Positions 1-8,407 of a stretch of DNA of 18,706 nucleotides are shown piece by piece. The translations under genes were made by a program, and so were the position numbers. Source of the stretch: Oscillospiraceae bacterium (GTDB taxonomy: Bacteria; Bacillota_A; Clostridia; Oscillospirales; WRJC01); contig WRJC01000059.1 of assembly GCA_009782405.1 (NCBI GenBank), positions 1-18,706 on the forward strand, given 5' to 3'. Positions within the stretch are counted from its first letter, which is position 1, and the number at the start of each line of letters is the position of its first letter. The notes beneath the pieces are model-generated. The model was not told the DNA's origin. It worked only from the letters and a program-made list of their open reading frames with translations, and ran no database searches.

Positions 1-522
1 GACTAGTCCCGTGCCCAAATCCCCCTGCAGCAGGATCAGGCCGAATATGACCGCGAAATGCAGGCCCAACAGAAGTATGTTTTTTGGTTTGTTTATCTCT
101 TCCTTGACTCTGTCGAGATGTTTGGCGAATGTCATGATAAATGTGATTTTCACGATTTCGGATGGCTGCCCGCCCACCGAAGTGTCGCCGATATGTATGC
201 GTATCCAGCTGCGGTTCCCCACTTCGTCGCCGCTCCCGAAAACAAAAGTGACAATGAGAATGACCACTCCGAATACATACAAATACTTCGAATATTTGAG
301 CATATGGTCGTAATCGGATTTCGAAAGCACAAACATGAACGCGATGCCCGCGAGCGCCGCCACGATATGGACCAAGAGGTTCCGAAACTGCGAGGCTCCC
401 AAAACGCCCGAGGCGCTTATTATCAGCAAATAGCCGTAGACCGAGCTTATGAGGGCGGCTATGACAAGCGTCCAGTCTATCGTGGGCAGATGCTTTTTTA
501 TATCGTTTGCCAAAACGCCCAT
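1..522 (-). CDS. rodA: RodA/FtsW-family SEDS cell-shape/division protein, N-terminal part
   Basis: This is the first 174 codons of a gene that runs off the left edge. It starts at an ATG (522-520) preceded by a GGGAGAGGGCGG ribosome binding site. The translation opens MGVLANDIKKHLPTIDW and shows about four hydrophobic membrane segments. It carries SEDS landmarks: GNRSWIRI, then QPSEIVKI, then LLQGDLGTGLV, equivalent to the usual LQPDLGT motif. SEDS proteins are membrane glycosyltransferases that polymerise peptidoglycan from lipid II together with a class B PBP. The IDW opening favours RodA (elongation) over FtsW (septation), but this is a judgement from partial sequence. The catalytic Asp region lies outside the window. 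The gene is co-oriented with the radical SAM gene upstream, 80 bp away; I see no convincing promoter in the gap, only a 6-bp inverted repeat at 585-600. Confidence 0.82.
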   Translation of the reverse strand, partial: MGVLANDIKKHLPTIDWTLVIAALISSVYGYLLIISASGVLGASQFRNLLVHIVAALAGIAFMFVLSKSDYDHMLKYSKYLYVFGVVILIVTFVFGSGDEVGNRSWIRIHIGDTSVGGQPSEIVKITFIMTFAKHLDRVKEEINKPKNILLLGLHFAVIFGLILLQGDLGTGLV

Positions 523-602
523 TTTTCCGCCCTCTCCCAAATTTTATCGCCATGCCTATATGATTGTACACAAAATTTTTTAATAATTACTGCCGTAATT
601 TG

Positions 603-1607
603 TTAAATTTCCTGAAAGAATCCCGCAGGGCCTATGTCGGCGGGTTCAGCCCCCGTTTTTTCCATTGCGGCGCCGCAGATAAATTTTTTCATATCGAAGC
701 AAAGCGCGCATTTCGAAACATAGCCGCCGCTTTTCGGGACAAAACCGGATTCCCGGGCTTTTTCGAGAAACAGCCCCAGCCCGCCTTTTGCCACCGCTGT
801 AAAGTATTTGTATTTGTCAGCGTCGATCCCGTCCCCGCACAGCTCGAAGACATTCGCCCTGAAACCGTTGCACGATGGGGGGATCAAGTCTTCGTTCGGG
901 TCGATGTGGAAATGGCGCAGCGAGGCTATTTGCGCCCGGCACGAGCTTTCTTTTGCCAATTGCTCTGCCGGGTACCTGTTTTTTTGGATTTTTTCAAGGA
1001 TTTGAAGCGCCCTTCCGTTATAGCCCAGCCCGTAGCTATCGGCGATCGTCTCGAGGAATCCTTTCCCGAACAGATCTTCGTATTCCGACAGCGCGTGGGG
1101 AATATTTGCATCCATCCGGGAGACAATTCGCTCAAATTTGGACTGCCACACAAAAACGCCCATGCCGTTTTTTTGGCAGCGCTCTTTGAGCTCTTTTGTT
1201 TTTCGGTAGGGCACGAACTCGTTGTGGAACGGGTCGACTGAAACCAAAAGGCAATCGACCCCGAGGGCCATCAGCTCCTGGAGCTTTTTGGACGCTCCGG
1301 AATCGCCCGCGTACCACGAGGCGTTTGTTTCTATGTATTCGATGGCGACGCGGCGCTCCAAAGCCGATTCGCACACTTCGAGCAGCTTTTCGAAGTTTGA
1401 AAACGGCTCGCCCCCGCCAATGTGCACCGAATTGCATCCCATTTCCCCAAGCAGCGAAAAAATCCTGTCGGCGGAACCTCTCGACATATAGTCGCCGCTC
1501 CGCCTCGGAGACGAGCAGTAGCAGCAGTGCAGGCAGGAAGCGGAGCATTTGTACGTTACGGCGATACCCGCCCCGGGATACAGAGATTTAAGCTTGTAGC
1601 CTGGCAT
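603..1607 (-). CDS. Radical SAM protein with C-terminal auxiliary Cys cluster
   Basis: A 334-aa radical SAM protein. I chose the ATG at 1607 because AAAGGAGGACAT lies directly upstream; an in-frame extension to 1706 has no such site. The CX3CX2C cluster that binds the SAM-cleaving [4Fe-4S] centre is at C21, C25 and C28, in the unusually Cys-rich run CSASCLHCCYC (21-31). The SAM-binding GGGEPF follows at 64-69. Near the C-terminus C300, C303 and C311 (CALCFDMKKFIC), with further Cys in the PPSCNGF and FELCGDG stretches, suggest an auxiliary SPASM/twitch-type cluster. Family members modify peptides, mature enzymes or synthesise cofactors. No precursor peptide, maturation partner or transporter is adjacent, so the substrate cannot be named. 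The gene is divergent from rpsB and precedes the SEDS gene on the same strand. Confidence 0.85.
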   Translation of the reverse strand: MPGYKLKSLYPGAGIAVTYKCSASCLHCCYCSSPRRSGDYMSRGSADRIFSLLGEMGCNSVHIGGGEPFSNFEKLLEVCESALERRVAIEYIETNASWYAGDSGASKKLQELMALGVDCLLVSVDPFHNEFVPYRKTKELKERCQKNGMGVFVWQSKFERIVSRMDANIPHALSEYEDLFGKGFLETIADSYGLGYNGRALQILEKIQKNRYPAEQLAKESSCRAQIASLRHFHIDPNEDLIPPSCNGFRANVFELCGDGIDADKYKYFTAVAKGGLGLFLEKARESGFVPKSGGYVSKCALCFDMKKFICGAAMEKTGAEPADIGPAGFFQEI

Positions 1608-1722
1608 ATGTCCTCCTTTTTGTTTTTTTGTTTTTGCATGGTAATATAATACCACAAATATCAGCGCATCTATGAACAAAGTGTGAAATTTGGCAAAAAA
1701 CGACAAAAATCACAAAGAACCC

Positions 1723-1751
1723 TTGAAATTGTCGTCGTTTTGTGATATAAT
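1723..1751 (+). promoter_or_regulatory. Sigma-A-type promoter of rpsB-tsf
   Basis: TTGAAA at 1723-1728 and a perfect TATAAT at 1746-1751 are separated by 17 bp. Transcription would start near 1758, giving a leader of about 150 nt before the rpsB start codon. Confidence 0.85.
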
Positions 1752-1757
1752 GGCTTG

Positions 1758-1900
1758 TCCCAAAACAAAAACAAAAAATTTCACGCGAAATTAACGGGAG
1801 CCCCCAAAGGTGGGAGTTTTTCTCTGGGGGCGCGCCGGGAAAATTTTTTTGGGATTTCCCAAATGGCGCAAGTTTCGCGGCAGATAACCTTAAAAGGAGG
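1758..1900 (+). promoter_or_regulatory. Structured rpsB leader, candidate ribosomal-protein autoregulatory element
   Basis: The leader contains nested inverted repeats. GCCCCCA (1800-1806) is complementary to TGGGGGC (1825-1831), and inside this GAG (1814-1816) can pair with CTC (1822-1824). A competing, shorter pairing of CCC with GGTGGG sits just before a TTTTT run (1817-1821). Further down GGGAAA (1837-1842) pairs with TTTCCC (1855-1860). The ribosome binding site AAAGGAGG (1893-1900) follows. Ribosomal protein S2 is known to autoregulate its operon through the leader in some bacteria. That this leader does so is inferred from the hairpins and its length only. Confidence 0.4.
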
Positions 1901-1907
1901 AATTAAA

Positions 1908-2696
1908 ATGTCTGTAGTCTCCATGAAACAGCTTCTCGAGTCGGGCGTCCACTTCGGGCACCACACGAGAAAATGGAACCCGAAAATGGCGGAGTACATC
2001 TTCACCGAACGAAACGGGATCCATGTTATCGACCTGCAAAAAACAGTCAAAAAAATCGAGGAGGCCTACGCCTATGTGCGCCAGCTGTCCGAGGACGGCG
2101 GCTCCGTGCTCTTTATCGGCACCAAGAAACAGGCGCAGGAATCGATCCGCGAGGAGGCCGCCAGGAGCGGGATGTTCTATGTCAACCAGAGATGGCCGGG
2201 CGGAATGCTCACCAACTTCAAGACGATCAAAAAGAGCATAAACCGCCTCCACAGCCTGTATAAAATGCAGGAGGACGGCACCTTCGACATGCTCCCCAAA
2301 AAAGAAGTGATCGCGCTCATAAAGGAAATCAACGATTTGGAACACAACTACGGCGGCATAAAAGACATGACCTCACTGCCAAACGCGCTGTTCATCGTGG
2401 ACCCGCGCAAGGAGAGAAACGCCGTTTTGGAAGCCAAAAAGCTCAACATACCGATAGTGGCGATAGCCGACACCAACTGCGACCCCGACGAGCTCGACTA
2501 TCCGATCCCCGGAAACGACGACGCCATCAGGGCGATAAGGCTGATCGCGGCCACGGTTTCCGACGCGCTGATCGAGGGAAAACAGGGCGAATCGTTTGCG
2601 GAGGCCCCAACTGAAACAGTCGAGGAGCCGGAAAAACCCGACGAAGCGGAGCCCATAACGGTCGCCCAGTTCGAAGAGGCGGCCGCTGAAGAATAA
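1908..2696 (+). CDS. rpsB: 30S ribosomal protein S2
   Basis: A 262-aa protein beginning [18 protein letters not shown], with the S2 family hallmarks [28 protein letters not shown] and [15 protein letters not shown]2 is one of the last proteins to join the 30S subunit. It bridges the head and body and is needed for bS1 binding in bacteria that have it. The ATG at 1908 is chosen because AAAGGAGG lies 7 nt upstream and the conserved sequence begins there; the frame is open further upstream only because the leader lacks stops. The protein ends in an acidic tail rich in E, P and A (from about residue 230), which is variable in the family. tsf follows 35 bp downstream, the classic pairing. Confidence 0.98.
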   Translation: MSVVSMKQLLESGVHFGHHTRKWNPKMAEYIFTERNGIHVIDLQKTVKKIEEAYAYVRQLSEDGGSVLFIGTKKQAQESIREEAARSGMFYVNQRWPGGMLTNFKTIKKSINRLHSLYKMQEDGTFDMLPKKEVIALIKEINDLEHNYGGIKDMTSLPNALFIVDPRKERNAVLEAKKLNIPIVAIADTNCDPDELDYPIPGNDDAIRAIRLIAATVSDALIEGKQGESFAEAPTETVEEPEKPDEAEPITVAQFEEAAAEE

Positions 2697-2731
2697 GTAA
2701 AAAACTTGAAGAATTACGGAGGTATTTTAAA

Positions 2732-3658
2732 ATGGCGATAAGCGCAAAAGACGTGTCCGAGCTCAGGGCCAAAACGGGCGTCGGCATGATGGACTGCAAA
2801 AAAGCGTTGGAGGAGGCCGCAGGCAACTTCGACGAAGCGATAAAACTGCTCAGGGAGAGAGGGCTCGCGGTGGCGGCCAAAAAGGCCGGCAGGATAGCGG
2901 CGGAAGGGCTCGTGGACATACTCTGCGACGAAGCATCGGGCACTGCGGTAATGGCGGAGGTCAATTCCGAAACCGACTTCGTGGCCAAAAACGAAAATTT
3001 CCAGAATTTTGTCAAAGGCTGCCTTGAAGTGATCTTGAAAAACAAGCCCGCGGACGTAGGCGAGCTTCTCGCCATGCCGTTTGGCGACGGGACGACGGTG
3101 GACGAGGCCTTAAAAGAAAAAATCCTGCAAATGGGCGAAAATATGTCGATAAGGAGATTTGTCGCAGTCCGGGGCATACTCTCCACATATATCCACAACA
3201 AAGGCGCGATAGGCGTAATTGTCAAGGTCGAAGCGGACGAGGCGGCGGCTTCCGGGGAGGGCTTCGCGGAATTCAAAAAGAACATCGCGCTGCAAGTGGC
3301 CTCGATGAACCCGCTCTACGTGGCCAGGGAGGACGTGCCTGCGGCGGTCATCGCGGAGGAGAAGGAAATAATCGCGGCGCAGATCAAAAACGACGAGGAA
3401 AACGCGAAAAAGCCCGCAGCGGTGATCGAGAAGATGGTGGAGGGCAGGATCAGGAAATATTACGAGGAAAACTGCCTCTTGGAACAGGGCTACGTGAAAG
3501 AAGAAAAAATCAATGTGGGCGCCTATGTCGCAAATTACGCCAAACAGGTCGGCGGAAAAGTGAAAGTCGCGGCTTTCTATAAATACGAAAAGGGCGAAGG
3601 GATCCAAAAAAGAGAGGACAATTTCGCCGAGGAAATAGCAAAGCTCGCCGGGAAATAG
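2732..3658 (+). CDS. tsf: Translation elongation factor Ts
   Basis: A 308-aa EF-Ts, the guanine nucleotide exchange factor that recycles EF-Tu-GDP. The N-terminal UBA-like module contains VSELRAKTGVGMMDCKKAL, and the exchange-critical TDFV motif is at residues 81-84 (SETDFVAKNENF), followed by the core dimerisation-type domain. Length is normal for the family. A GGAGGT site at 2718-2723 precedes the ATG. It forms a two-gene operon with rpsB; pyrH and frr, which often follow tsf in Firmicutes, are not present. A strong terminator immediately downstream confirms the operon end. Confidence 0.98.
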   Translation: MAISAKDVSELRAKTGVGMMDCKKALEEAAGNFDEAIKLLRERGLAVAAKKAGRIAAEGLVDILCDEASGTAVMAEVNSETDFVAKNENFQNFVKGCLEVILKNKPADVGELLAMPFGDGTTVDEALKEKILQMGENMSIRRFVAVRGILSTYIHNKGAIGVIVKVEADEAAASGEGFAEFKKNIALQVASMNPLYVAREDVPAAVIAEEKEIIAAQIKNDEENAKKPAAVIEKMVEGRIRKYYEENCLLEQGYVKEEKINVGAYVANYAKQVGGKVKVAAFYKYEKGEGIQKREDNFAEEIAKLAGK

Positions 3659-3663
3659 CAACC

Positions 3664-3696
3664 AAAATATCGGGCCGGCGGCCCGATATTTTTTTA
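3664..3696 (+). terminator. Rho-independent terminator of rpsB-tsf
   Basis: A perfect 12-bp stem, AAATATCGGGCC (3665-3676) against GGCCCGATATTT (3680-3691), has a 3-nt loop and continues into a T run. It lies 6 nt after the tsf stop codon. Confidence 0.93.
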
Positions 3697-3718
3697 TTTT
3701 GAAAATGAGGTATCGCCG

Positions 3719-5512
3719 ATGAAAAAGAAAATTTTTGGGATCGCCGTCTCATTGATTTTTGCGCTCGCTTTGGCTGTCGCGGCGGCGGCAGCCGAAAAAA
3801 ATTCCGCAAGCGAAAAAATCGAGGGCAGCTTTGGCTATTGGAGCGGGTTTGGGGCAAGCTCGCACGAAACCGGAAGGATAGCCCCGTTTGAATACGAAGA
3901 CGGCTATTTTTCCAAAGCCCCCGATATTTATGACCATGATTTGGCGAAGATGTCTTTGGCGCTTTCGCTTTGCACATATGACCTCAAAGAACTGGAACGG
4001 GTGCTTTCGGAGATCGGGTTTGCCCAAATCGAGCCAAACGGCTATTACGCAAGAAGCAACAAAAACGCGGCGAATACCGAGCCCGACAACATCGGGGTGG
4101 CGATCGCCAGCAAAAATATCGGCGATTTCACCGTTTTGGCCGCAGTCATCCGCGGATTCGGCTACGGAGCCGAATGGGCCGGGAATTTCGAGGTCGGCAT
4201 GGATGAAAATTTCCATGCGGGCTTTAAAAAAGCGCGGGATATCGTGACCGATGAAATCGCCTCATACATCCAAAGCCATCAGATCGGGGGCGATTTGAAA
4301 ATATGGCTGACCGGATACAGCAGGGCCGGCGCAGTGGCCAATCTGGTCGCGGGCGAGATTTGCGGGGGGCAAAAATTCGGCGACGCCAAGCTATACGCAT
4401 ATTGTTTCGAGGCTCCGATGGGGCTCCGCGTATCAAACGGGCAAAATACCGGTTGCGCCGGCGTATTCAACATCGTCAACCCAAACGACATCGCCGCCAA
4501 ACTCGCGATGCGGGATTGGGGGTTTGGCCGGTACGGAACGGACATATGCCTTCCTTCCCCGGAAAGCGCGGGCCGCGAGTACGAGGCGCTCTCCGAAAAA
4601 ATGAAGGAAATGTATCTTGCATACCGGCCCGCTTACCCAAACGAACCGGGGCGGCTGGACGATTTTAGGGAAAATATGCATTCCGGGGGGCTTGGCGCAT
4701 TTATCGACGGCTTGTTATCCGCCGGGGCTTTTGTTTTGGACAGCGAAGGCTACGTCGAAAATCTGCAGCAGATGTTTTTCGATTCGTGCGCGAAAGCCAA
4801 GGGGCTTGATGTGGATTTATGGTCCTTGATCTCTTCGGCGCCCGATGTGGCAAGCTACTTGGCTTTGCATCACTTTGGGGAGATAAATACCGCGATGGAA
4901 AACAGCGAGCTGATTTTTTCGGCGCATTTCCCCGACTTGTGCCTCGCCTGGATGCATTCGCTCGACGGCGAAAAAATGATGTTTTGCAATCTGCCCTTTG
5001 GCGATGTCAAAACATCCGATTGGTTTTACGAAACGGTTTGTGGGGCATACGCAAAAAATCTGATGGCCGGGGTTTCGGATTTTGCATTTGAGCCGGAGGG
5101 TAAAGTGACAATCGCCGAAGCGGCGGCGATGGCGGCCCGCGCCCACGCGGGCGGGGATGCTCCCTTTAAACACGCAAGCGGAGCCGATTGGCATGATATC
5201 TACGTAAATTACGCCATAAGTAACGGGATTATAAAGCCCGGTGAGTTTGCCGATTGGGGAGCGGCGGCGACCAGGGCGCAGATGGCATATATCCTCGCAA
5301 ATATCATCCCCGCCGAAAGCCAAACCGAAAAGGGCGCGCAAATCCCCCCGGATGTAAAAGAGAGCGACGAATACGGGGCGGAGATTTATCTGTTGTATGC
5401 TTTGGGAATCCTCGCGGGAAACGACGGCGAAGGGACGTTTTTGCCAAGGGAAAATTTGACCCGCGCCCAGGCTGCGGCAATGCTTCTGAGAGTTTATGCT
5501 TTGTTGCAGTAG
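3719..5512 (+). CDS. Secreted lipase-like alpha/beta hydrolase with three C-terminal SLH repeats
   Basis: A 597-aa exported protein. Residues 1-25 form a signal peptide (MKKKIFGIAVSLIF followed by an Ala-rich stretch, probable cleavage after AAA near 25). The middle region carries a serine-hydrolase nucleophile elbow, WLTGYSRAG, with S201 in GxSxG. D257 in NPNDIA is placed as the catalytic acid of class 3 lipases; several later His residues could complete a triad. Three SLH-like repeats follow at about 429-480 (DVKTSDWFYETV, AYAKNLMAGV), 490-535 (WHDIYVNYAISNGI) and 545-597 (YLLYALGILAG, TRAQAAAML). SLH domains anchor proteins to pyruvylated secondary wall polymers, so this is probably a wall-bound surface esterase or lipase; the substrate is unknown. 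GAGGT 8 nt upstream supports the ATG. Confidence 0.85.
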   Translation: MKKKIFGIAVSLIFALALAVAAAAAEKNSASEKIEGSFGYWSGFGASSHETGRIAPFEYEDGYFSKAPDIYDHDLAKMSLALSLCTYDLKELERVLSEIGFAQIEPNGYYARSNKNAANTEPDNIGVAIASKNIGDFTVLAAVIRGFGYGAEWAGNFEVGMDENFHAGFKKARDIVTDEIASYIQSHQIGGDLKIWLTGYSRAGAVANLVAGEICGGQKFGDAKLYAYCFEAPMGLRVSNGQNTGCAGVFNIVNPNDIAAKLAMRDWGFGRYGTDICLPSPESAGREYEALSEKMKEMYLAYRPAYPNEPGRLDDFRENMHSGGLGAFIDGLLSAGAFVLDSEGYVENLQQMFFDSCAKAKGLDVDLWSLISSAPDVASYLALHHFGEINTAMENSELIFSAHFPDLCLAWMHSLDGEKMMFCNLPFGDVKTSDWFYETVCGAYAKNLMAGVSDFAFEPEGKVTIAEAAAMAARAHAGGDAPFKHASGADWHDIYVNYAISNGIIKPGEFADWGAAATRAQMAYILANIIPAESQTEKGAQIPPDVKESDEYGAEIYLLYALGILAGNDGEGTFLPRENLTRAQAAAMLLRVYALLQ

Positions 5513-5560
5513 GATTTTTGCCGTTTGTCAAACGTTTTGAAAATATTTTCCAAATAAAGC

Positions 5561-5588
5561 TTGATTTTTTTCGCCGATGGGATATAAT
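5561..5588 (+). promoter_or_regulatory. Promoter of the glycoside hydrolase-like / solute-binding protein pair
   Basis: TTGATT (5561-5566) and TATAAT (5583-5588) are separated by 16 bp. A second TATAAT occurs at 5594-5599 without a matching -35 box. A perfect 12-bp palindrome, GAAAATATTTTC (5539-5550), lies just upstream of the -35 and could be a regulator site. Confidence 0.65.
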
Positions 5589-5625
5589 ATAGCTATAATA
5601 CCCAAAAAACGGAGGTAAGAATTTT

Positions 5626-6879
5626 ATGCCAAACAATTTAATCGATTTATGCAAAGGGCGTTATCCGGCCGGGCTTTTCTATTTCGCCAAGGAGCTGTGG
5701 ACCGAGGACGGGGTGAGGCAGGCGGCCGATACCGGGGCGGATTTCATCATGGCGGTCGAATCGCTCGAGCCCCTGGTCGGCCTGTGCGAAAAGCATGGTC
5801 TCGGGATCATCTCGACCTCGAACACCACGCCGATGTGGTGGGGGGGCGACGGCGACAATGCGGGAGGCTACGCAAACCAGTTCCCCCTTGACCGGCTCGA
5901 TGAAATACAGAAAACCTACCCCAAAAGCCCTGCGGTATGGGGCGATTATCCGGTGGACGAGCCCAACTCGAAGGATTTTTTGCATATTGACAAGGTGGCA
6001 AAACGCTACAGGGAGCTGTTCCCCGACAAGCTGCCGTTTATCAACCTATACCCCAACTACGCGAGCATACCCAAAAACACGGGCGAGGAAGTGGTCTCGC
6101 AGCTTGGCAACTTCACATACGCCGAGCATATCGAACAGTACGTGCGCGAAGTCGATCTGCCGTATATCTGCTTCGACTACTATCCGTTCACCGGGGTGTT
6201 TTCCTCATATCTCGAAAATCTCGACATTGTGGCGAGCGCCTGCAGAAAATCGGGCAAAGAGATGTGGGTGATAATCCAGACCGGCGCCTGGAAAGCCGAG
6301 GCCGCGCTCGAGGCTTTCCAGCTCGATTGGCAGGTGTACCTGTGCCTTTCATACGGGGCGAAATCGATAATACACGCGAGCTATTCAAAGGGCTGGTGGG
6401 ACGAGACCACTTCCTGCGTGAACCTCAAGGGCGAAAAAAACCCAATGTACAGCTATGCAAAAGACATAAACGCCGTGCTTCATTCCCCGCTGGGCTCGGA
6501 GTTTTTGAAGTACGAATATTTGGGCACGGGCATATGCGGGGACATGGCTTCGTCGGATTCGCGCATCAAGGAACAGCTGGCAAAACAGGCCGCAAAAGAG
6601 CTGCCGGCCGGTTTGCCCGATGTCAAAATCGAGTCGGACAAGGCGGCGGCGATCGGGTATTTCAAGAAAGGCGACGGTTTTGCGATCATGGCGACAAATG
6701 CGCACAATCCGTTCGACGGATCGGTTTCAGCTTCGCTGAAACTCGAAACCGCCGCGAAAAAACAGATAAATATACACGGCGGCAAAAAGAGTTCCGGCTC
6801 GGTGAAAACTTCGGGCGATGTTTCGGTTGTCGAACTCGAGCTCGAAAGCGGCCAGGGCGCTTTTGTCACTTTCAACTGA
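5626..6879 (+). CDS. Glycoside hydrolase-like TIM-barrel protein, cytoplasmic
   Basis: A 417-aa protein without signal peptide, starting at an ATG with GGAGG (5611-5615) upstream. Residues 1 to about 325 read as a (beta/alpha)8 barrel of the clan GH-A kind, with aromatic-rich strand ends (TPMWWGGD, YICFDYYPF, KGWWDETT). E112 in VWGDYPVDEPN occupies the position typical of an acid/base or ligand residue at a barrel strand end. Residues from about 335 look like a small beta-sandwich cap ending in GQGAFVTFN, a common C-terminal module in such hydrolases. I cannot assign a numbered GH family or a substrate. It is followed after 28 bp by a solute-binding lipoprotein, so a role in processing an imported carbohydrate is a reasonable inference, not shown. 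Confidence 0.68.
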   Translation: MPNNLIDLCKGRYPAGLFYFAKELWTEDGVRQAADTGADFIMAVESLEPLVGLCEKHGLGIISTSNTTPMWWGGDGDNAGGYANQFPLDRLDEIQKTYPKSPAVWGDYPVDEPNSKDFLHIDKVAKRYRELFPDKLPFINLYPNYASIPKNTGEEVVSQLGNFTYAEHIEQYVREVDLPYICFDYYPFTGVFSSYLENLDIVASACRKSGKEMWVIIQTGAWKAEAALEAFQLDWQVYLCLSYGAKSIIHASYSKGWWDETTSCVNLKGEKNPMYSYAKDINAVLHSPLGSEFLKYEYLGTGICGDMASSDSRIKEQLAKQAAKELPAGLPDVKIESDKAAAIGYFKKGDGFAIMATNAHNPFDGSVSASLKLETAAKKQINIHGGKKSSGSVKTSGDVSVVELELESGQGAFVTFN

Positions 6880-6907
6880 AAATACCAAAAAGAAAGCGAG
6901 GTAAGAC

Positions 6908-8377
6908 ATGGCTAAAAGCATGAGGATTTTGGCATTTATCGTTTTTGCCGCCGTTGCGGCGGTTGTTTTGCTTTTTTCGTGCTCCAAGGAAACAAAGCCA
7001 AATGAGGCAAAAAACGGCGAAACACCGGAAGAAGGCGAATCCCCCGCGCCGGAAAACGAGCAGTACTCGATGCTCGAAGAGCGTCTGAAAGTCGCGGACA
7101 ACATAGAGGACGAGGACATGGGCGGAATGGCTTTCAGGGTGACGTACAGGGACAACCACTACATCAAAGAACTGTTCGTCGAAGAGGAAACAGGGGAAAA
7201 TGTGGAGGACGCCATATATCTCAGAAACAAAAAAATAGAGGAAAGATTCAACATAAATTTCGTGACGGTGCCGGTCACAAGCCCCGAAAAAGAGGCCTTG
7301 AAGGCGGTGCGGGCGGGCGACGACGCGCTCGATCTGGTGGTGACGCACATGATCGAGTTGGCGGGTTCCTCGCTCTCAAACCCCTATCTCGACTGGGGGG
7401 CTATGCCAACGGTGGATCTGTCGCAGATATGGTTTTTGCAGGACGCAGTGAAGGAAATGTCGGTCAACAACAAACTTTTCGTGGTTCCCGGCGAATATTG
7501 CCTTTCGATTCTGTACAACTCCTACTGTATGTATTTCAACAAAACCTTGGTGCAAAACTATGGGCTTGAAAATCCGTACAGGCTCGTGCTCGAAGGCAAA
7601 TGGACGCTGGAAACCTTAAACGAAGTGACGAGGGGGATGTATCAGGATCTTGACGGGGACGGCAAAAAGAGCACGGGTGATTTTTACGGGCTGGCCACCA
7701 ATTATTACAGCGCGGTGGTGACCTACACCTATTCGTCCGGCATGAGGATAATGCAAAACAACGCGGCCGGCATCCCCGAAAACGTCGTGCCCAATGAAAA
7801 AGCCTATGCCAATTTCAACAAAATTTACGATCTGCTGATAAACAACCCGGGGGCCTTCGCGGGCAACTGGGGCGAGGACGGCACGATATACAGGGAGAAC
7901 CGCGCGGTGTTTTTAAACGATCTGTTCTCCGCGGCGAAGGGTTTCAGGACTTTGGAAGACGATTTCGGCATGATCCCCTACCCCAAATTCGACGAGGCGC
8001 AGCAGCGGTACTATACGATGTCGGACGGCGGCTCTTCGATGATGGCCATACCAAACACGATAAAAGACCCCGGCAGAGTGGGAAAGGTCGTGAGCGCGCT
8101 GAACGCGGAGAGCTGGAAAACGGTCGTGCCGCAGTATTACGACGTGGCGCTGAAGATAAAGTTCGCGCGCGACGACGAGTCGGTGCAGGTGCTCGACATG
8201 CTCTTAGACGGGCGCACCTTCGATTTCGGCTATATTTACGACAACTGGCAGGGCTACGCCTTTTTCATGCAGGATCTGATATCCGCAAAAAGCGACGGAA
8301 TAACCTCATGGTTTGAAAAAAGAGCGGGTTCGGCGGACAAAAACCTGGAAAAAGTGCTCCAGTCCTTCGAGGATTAG
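6908..8377 (+). CDS. Extracellular solute-binding lipoprotein, ABC-transporter type
   Basis: A 489-aa lipoprotein. Residues 1-24 are a signal sequence ending in the lipobox LLFSC, so C25 would be lipidated and the protein tethered outside the membrane. An acidic, disordered linker follows (about 26-60, rich in E, P, N). The remainder resembles family 1 sugar-binding proteins: YMYFNK-like substrate-lobe features around residues 200-215, a DLDGDGKKSTGDFYG loop, and a C-terminal MSDGGSSMMAIPNT segment. GAGG (6898-6901) 6 nt before the ATG supports the start. It is co-transcribed with the hydrolase-like gene, but no permease or ATPase genes follow, and a hairpin closes the unit. It must share a transporter encoded elsewhere or serve as a sensor or capture protein. 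Confidence 0.8.
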   Translation: MAKSMRILAFIVFAAVAAVVLLFSCSKETKPNEAKNGETPEEGESPAPENEQYSMLEERLKVADNIEDEDMGGMAFRVTYRDNHYIKELFVEEETGENVEDAIYLRNKKIEERFNINFVTVPVTSPEKEALKAVRAGDDALDLVVTHMIELAGSSLSNPYLDWGAMPTVDLSQIWFLQDAVKEMSVNNKLFVVPGEYCLSILYNSYCMYFNKTLVQNYGLENPYRLVLEGKWTLETLNEVTRGMYQDLDGDGKKSTGDFYGLATNYYSAVVTYTYSSGMRIMQNNAAGIPENVVPNEKAYANFNKIYDLLINNPGAFAGNWGEDGTIYRENRAVFLNDLFSAAKGFRTLEDDFGMIPYPKFDEAQQRYYTMSDGGSSMMAIPNTIKDPGRVGKVVSALNAESWKTVVPQYYDVALKIKFARDDESVQVLDMLLDGRTFDFGYIYDNWQGYAFFMQDLISAKSDGITSWFEKRAGSADKNLEKVLQSFED

Positions 8378-8407
8378 GATAAAGACAGGAAAACATAGAA
8401 TCGAAAA

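Noticed and set aside
585..600. AATTAC/GTAATT inverted repeat after the radical SAM gene
   Set aside because: Only 6 A/T-rich pairs and no T run on the minus strand; too weak to call a terminator.
58..606. 182-codon plus-strand frame at the left edge
   Set aside because: The minus strand encodes recognisable SEDS motifs with a good start site; the plus frame is its shadow.
564..1241. 225-codon plus-strand frame opposite the radical SAM gene
   Set aside because: The minus strand carries clear radical SAM motifs and a ribosome binding site; the plus frame has neither.
1755..1907. In-frame upstream extension of rpsB to a TTG at 1755
   Set aside because: It would start at or upstream of the predicted transcription start, lacks a ribosome binding site and encodes nothing S2-like. 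The strong AAAGGAGG and conserved S2 N-terminus fix the start at 1908.
5522..5538. CGTTTG/CAAACG inverted repeat followed by TTTT after the SLH protein gene
   Set aside because: With a realistic loop only about 4 pairs remain; possible weak terminator but not supportable.
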